A stretch of 64,000 bases of DNA, taken from the NCBI RefSeq assembly GCF_003073045.1, contig NC_037594.1, forward strand, positions 22,326,927 through 22,390,926. The letters are read 5' to 3'. Every line of letters starts with the position of its first letter. Position 1 is the stretch's first letter. The notes below the pieces were generated by a model. The model saw only the letters and a list, made by a program, of their open reading frames with translations, was not told the DNA's origin and did no database searches. Of the stretch, positions 61,111 to 64,000 are shown in pieces. This stretch comes from Pomacea canaliculata. Taxonomy: Eukaryota > Mollusca > Gastropoda > Architaenioglossa > Ampullariidae. Made by a program: the position numbers and the translations under genes.

Positions 61111-61938
61111 CAATCAGTTGCGTACTCTGCTTGTACCTCTGTTTTTTTCTGGCCTTGGCGGCAGGAAGCATGCATCTCTATATTCCTTCAGGCATAGCCT
61201 ACGGGACTCTTTGCCTTAGTCTGTTAACCTGTTTGCCCATTAGACAGTATGGATCGCGATGCAACTTCAGGTATAGGTTTCACAGGAAGCGGTTCATCGC
61301 GCTTGTGGCTACACAAGTACTGTCATCGTACAGACCTAATAGCTCTGGGTACTCCAAGAGCGAGCGAGAGAGAGATTGATTGCCCTAGCGCTATTGCAAG
61401 ATTGTAATTTAAATACTGCAACTCGTCATTCTCATCGCTGTCAAGTATCACAGGTGCCAAATTGCATAAAAGCGATCGATGGGCAGAAGCAGATTGAGTT
61501 TGCTGACTGTTTGATTTGCTTTTCTGCCCGAAATACATCTCATCATGTAACTCGGGAATTTTGTTTTTTCCCTTTTTGTGATATCCTTTCACTCCCATTG
61601 GTCCAATGCACGCGCTTTTCGCTCTCACATCGCTCTCACAGCTCCCTACAGACGCACTGCCTGCGAGAGGTTGTTGATGCCGTGACAAACATTTCGTTTC
61701 TTCACCACGCGGACTGCAAGCAAATAACGGAAGGTAGAGAGGAAGAGCTTCAAATTGGTTGGAAATTTCCTGATAGCATGCTCCCAAACGATGCCAGTTC
61801 CCTCCCAAACTCTGACTGCAGAGCAAATGTTTTGCCATCGCACAGCAAATAATGACATTTTGCCGCATCTTCTTTTTTTAAATGGGGGGAGGGGCGGGGG
61901 AACAGCAGCGGTCGGAAAGAGGAGTACGAGGGAGGAGA
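61111..61938. other. Intergenic, no gene recognised
   Basis: Several overlapping open frames of 60-180 codons occur on both strands in this less AT-rich stretch. None shows a motif, splice structure or start context that I can support. Confidence 0.35.
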
Positions 61939-61940
61939 TT

Positions 61941-62045
61941 GTTGAGGTGAAGATTGCAGTTTGCTCAAGGGGATTTTTGCTGAGGTGAAGATTGCAATTT
62001 GCTTAAGGGGATTTTTGTTGAGGTGAAGATTGCAGTTCGCTCAAG
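61941..62045. repeat. Tandem repeat, about 38 bp x 2.8
   Basis: The unit gaggtgaagattgcagtttg plus ctcaaggggatttttgct is repeated with few changes: units begin at about 61,944, 61,982 and 62,020. The high identity between units suggests recent expansion. Confidence 0.75.
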
Positions 62046-63330
62046 TTTACATTAAATATCTCACCCTTTCCGATGCCCTTTCCCATATTTCTTCCCGCGC
62101 GACTTTTTTTTTCATTGCTGTTGATTTATGGGAAAAATCGCCGGATCTCACCTATGACCCCCCCCAAAACAAACAAACAAACAAACAAACAAGCCCCAAC
62201 GTAGACCTGTGCCTGACTGTGAAATGTCCAAAAATAAGAAGTTGAAGCACTGCTTTTCTCTGCCACACATCCAGTCTGATTAACGATGGTCGTGTCGGCT
62301 GTCCCAGAGCCACTTCGTCTATGAGTGGTGTCATTACTGTGATCAGTGGAAGTTACAGGCTATTTCTACTCATCTCTTGTCTGGTGGCCGCGTGGACGGC
62401 GAGATTCTGTGACAAGCGGTGTATGAGAAGGCGTGAACCTTCACCACCTTGCAAATGTCTTGATCACGGACCTTCATTGTCCGTCATCCGTGGTCTTGAT
62501 GGAGTCTCTTGGCCAACCTTACGCCTGCAGCACGTGGTTCGAGGGTTGGGCTGGGACATTGTGGATGCAGATGAGGTTTTTTGTGAGTAACAGATTCACC
62601 ATCATGCCCCGAGCATCCACCAAGTCACCCTTCTCTCTAGACGCACGTCCCTACTTGAGCTGAGTAGTGTTAGACTTCAGTTTTATTATGGGAGAGTCGT
62701 GTTACAGTGTCTTGCCCATCAGGGTAAATGTCATACGAGTAGATGGACAGGGTGCGTGCTTTCGGTTTGTTTTCCAATATTTTTTTCTGCTGTCATCATT
62801 GCCATCGTTGTCGTTTGGGTAAAGGGGAGGGGTAGTCCGATGACCCAGCACAGTGAGGATTGACCTCTGGTTTCACATTTCCTCTCAGTCGCACTCTTCT
62901 GTCTGTGAATGTGGTTCATCGTGTTTCATCGTTATGGGACTTTATAGCTTGCTTTTGAAGCTTTAGTTGCTTTTTCGTGACCTTGCTGGCTGGACGAAAA
63001 CAAACACGTCAGTTGTTGTTTTATCTCGATGTGTGGCTGTCATTCCCTCGTGACATAAAGCATGTTTGTAATAGGCCTAGTTACTCAAGTTGATATTTAT
63101 CTTTTTTTTAAAAAAGATCAGAGAGTATTAAATGCAAGAAAGTTATTCTGGTGGTGGTGGTTGGGGAGGGGGTCATTTCGCGTTATGATGCAAATAAGAG
63201 ATGAAGTGGACGGGGAGAAAGGGGAGGAAATAACCTTCGACGAAGGGCCGTGTAAACAAATGGAGCATCTGGCGAGAAATTGTGTATGCCGGAGACGACA
63301 TCGGACGCCACTAGCCGTCGTCTAGGCTTT
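62046..63330. other. Intergenic, no gene recognised
   Basis: Contains a (CAAA)n run at about 62,168-62,192. No coding exon, RNA gene or element boundary can be supported. Confidence 0.35.
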
Positions 63331-64000
63331 TCAAAAATCAAAATCAAAATCAAAACAGACTTTATTGTCTGCCCAGGAGACCCAGGGCAGAAATTTGTCT
63401 TTGCTCACATACCCATACAGACATTTAACACACAGTTAGGAGTAAAAGTGAGGAGTAAAATAGTGTTGATTGCACCAGTCCATCAAAGCAGTGTATGTTT
63501 ATCCTAACAACAAACCTTGGGTGGGCCTAAAAGCACTGCTGAACAAAAAGAAACATTTGTTCATCACGGGCAGAAGCCCACGACAGAAGATTAGTACATA
63601 GAGAGGACCATGATGCTATCCGTATTCACATAATAAGATTCATAACTCTCACTGAGTTTATTTGTAATCGATGTATGTCTATAGCGTATATATAAGAGCA
63701 GTCTGTGCCACTAGATATGCAACATCTATTGCCATGTTCTGTCGAAGGATAGTGGAGGTTTCAGATTTTGATCATCTAATCAGGTCGGAAGGATTGTTGA
63801 GTCAGCGTCGCGAGGATAACGTCAACTAACCATGTGAACAGAGACCGATAAATCAGAAATGCAAATCCTCCACAAAACGTGAATTAAATTGCAGCAAATT
63901 ATGTTTTAAAAATCTGATTTTTTTTTTTTAGAAATACTATTACATAGTCCGTTTGATTGCTTATTATTAGAAATGATGTGTTTTACGCGTAATTTGAAAA
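63331..64000 (-). mobile_element. Minus-strand non-LTR retroelement 3' end (tail and 3' UTR)
   Basis: On the minus strand the sequence ends gggcagacaataaagtctg followed by a (TTTTGA)n tail (63,331-63,354 on plus, tcaaaaatcaaaatcaaaat). An AATAAA plus a short repeated tail is the usual LINE or LINE-mobilised 3' end. The body runs rightward, and no reverse-transcriptase frame is seen before the window ends, so the family is not assignable. Confidence 0.5.

Noticed and set aside
60666-61868. Long open frames of 158-181 codons on both strands
   Set aside because: They overlap one another, have no recognisable domain, and lie in tandem-repeat and SINE-containing sequence.

Overview
The window is animal nuclear DNA, with spliced genes that have GT-AG introns of 0.1-3 kb, AT-rich intergenic sequence, microsatellites, LINE tails and cut-and-paste transposons. 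The gene set (two METTL27-like copies plus a relict, tandem GM2-activator-like genes, an SLK/STK10 kinase, an SDR, an LRR protein) and the repeat style fit a lophotrochozoan, probably a mollusc and perhaps a gastropod. That placement is inference.

Layout. 1-1,070 holds the 3' end of a LINE. 4,680-12,850 is a METTL27-like methyltransferase locus: copy 1 (+) and copy 2 (-) form a long inverted repeat around a 3.15 kb spacer, which carries a relict third copy. A displaced duplicate of the copy 1 3' flank lies at 14,060-14,285. 18,278-19,653 (-) is the 3' half of a gene for a one-pass membrane protein with a C-terminal PPxY motif. 21,110-22,472 is a hAT-type element with a Tigger/pogo-type element inserted in it. 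22,852-25,069 (+) is a complete retinol/hydroxysteroid-type SDR. 26,907-31,980 (+) is a 10-exon leucine-rich-repeat protein. 36,250-43,345 (-) holds two tandem GM2-activator (ML-domain) genes, the upstream one intact and the downstream one broken. 44,9xx-57,586 (+) is an SLK/STK10-type STE20 kinase running off the visible exons. 57,587-63,330 is intron-like or intergenic sequence with small tandem repeats and a probable SINE. 63,331 to the end is a minus-strand retroelement 3' end.

The genes do not form a shared pathway. The window shows gene duplication (METTL27, GM2A) followed by unequal decay, and transposon insertions that date the duplication: each METTL27 arm carries an insertion whose empty site is kept in the other arm. 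Single-base frame breaks occur in three otherwise well-kept genes (METTL27 copy 2, LRR, kinase). They may be assembly indels, and this should be settled before any of these is called a pseudogene. I found no convincing wholly new system. The best leads are the METTL27 inverted duplication with reciprocal insertions and the unrecognised PPxY membrane protein.
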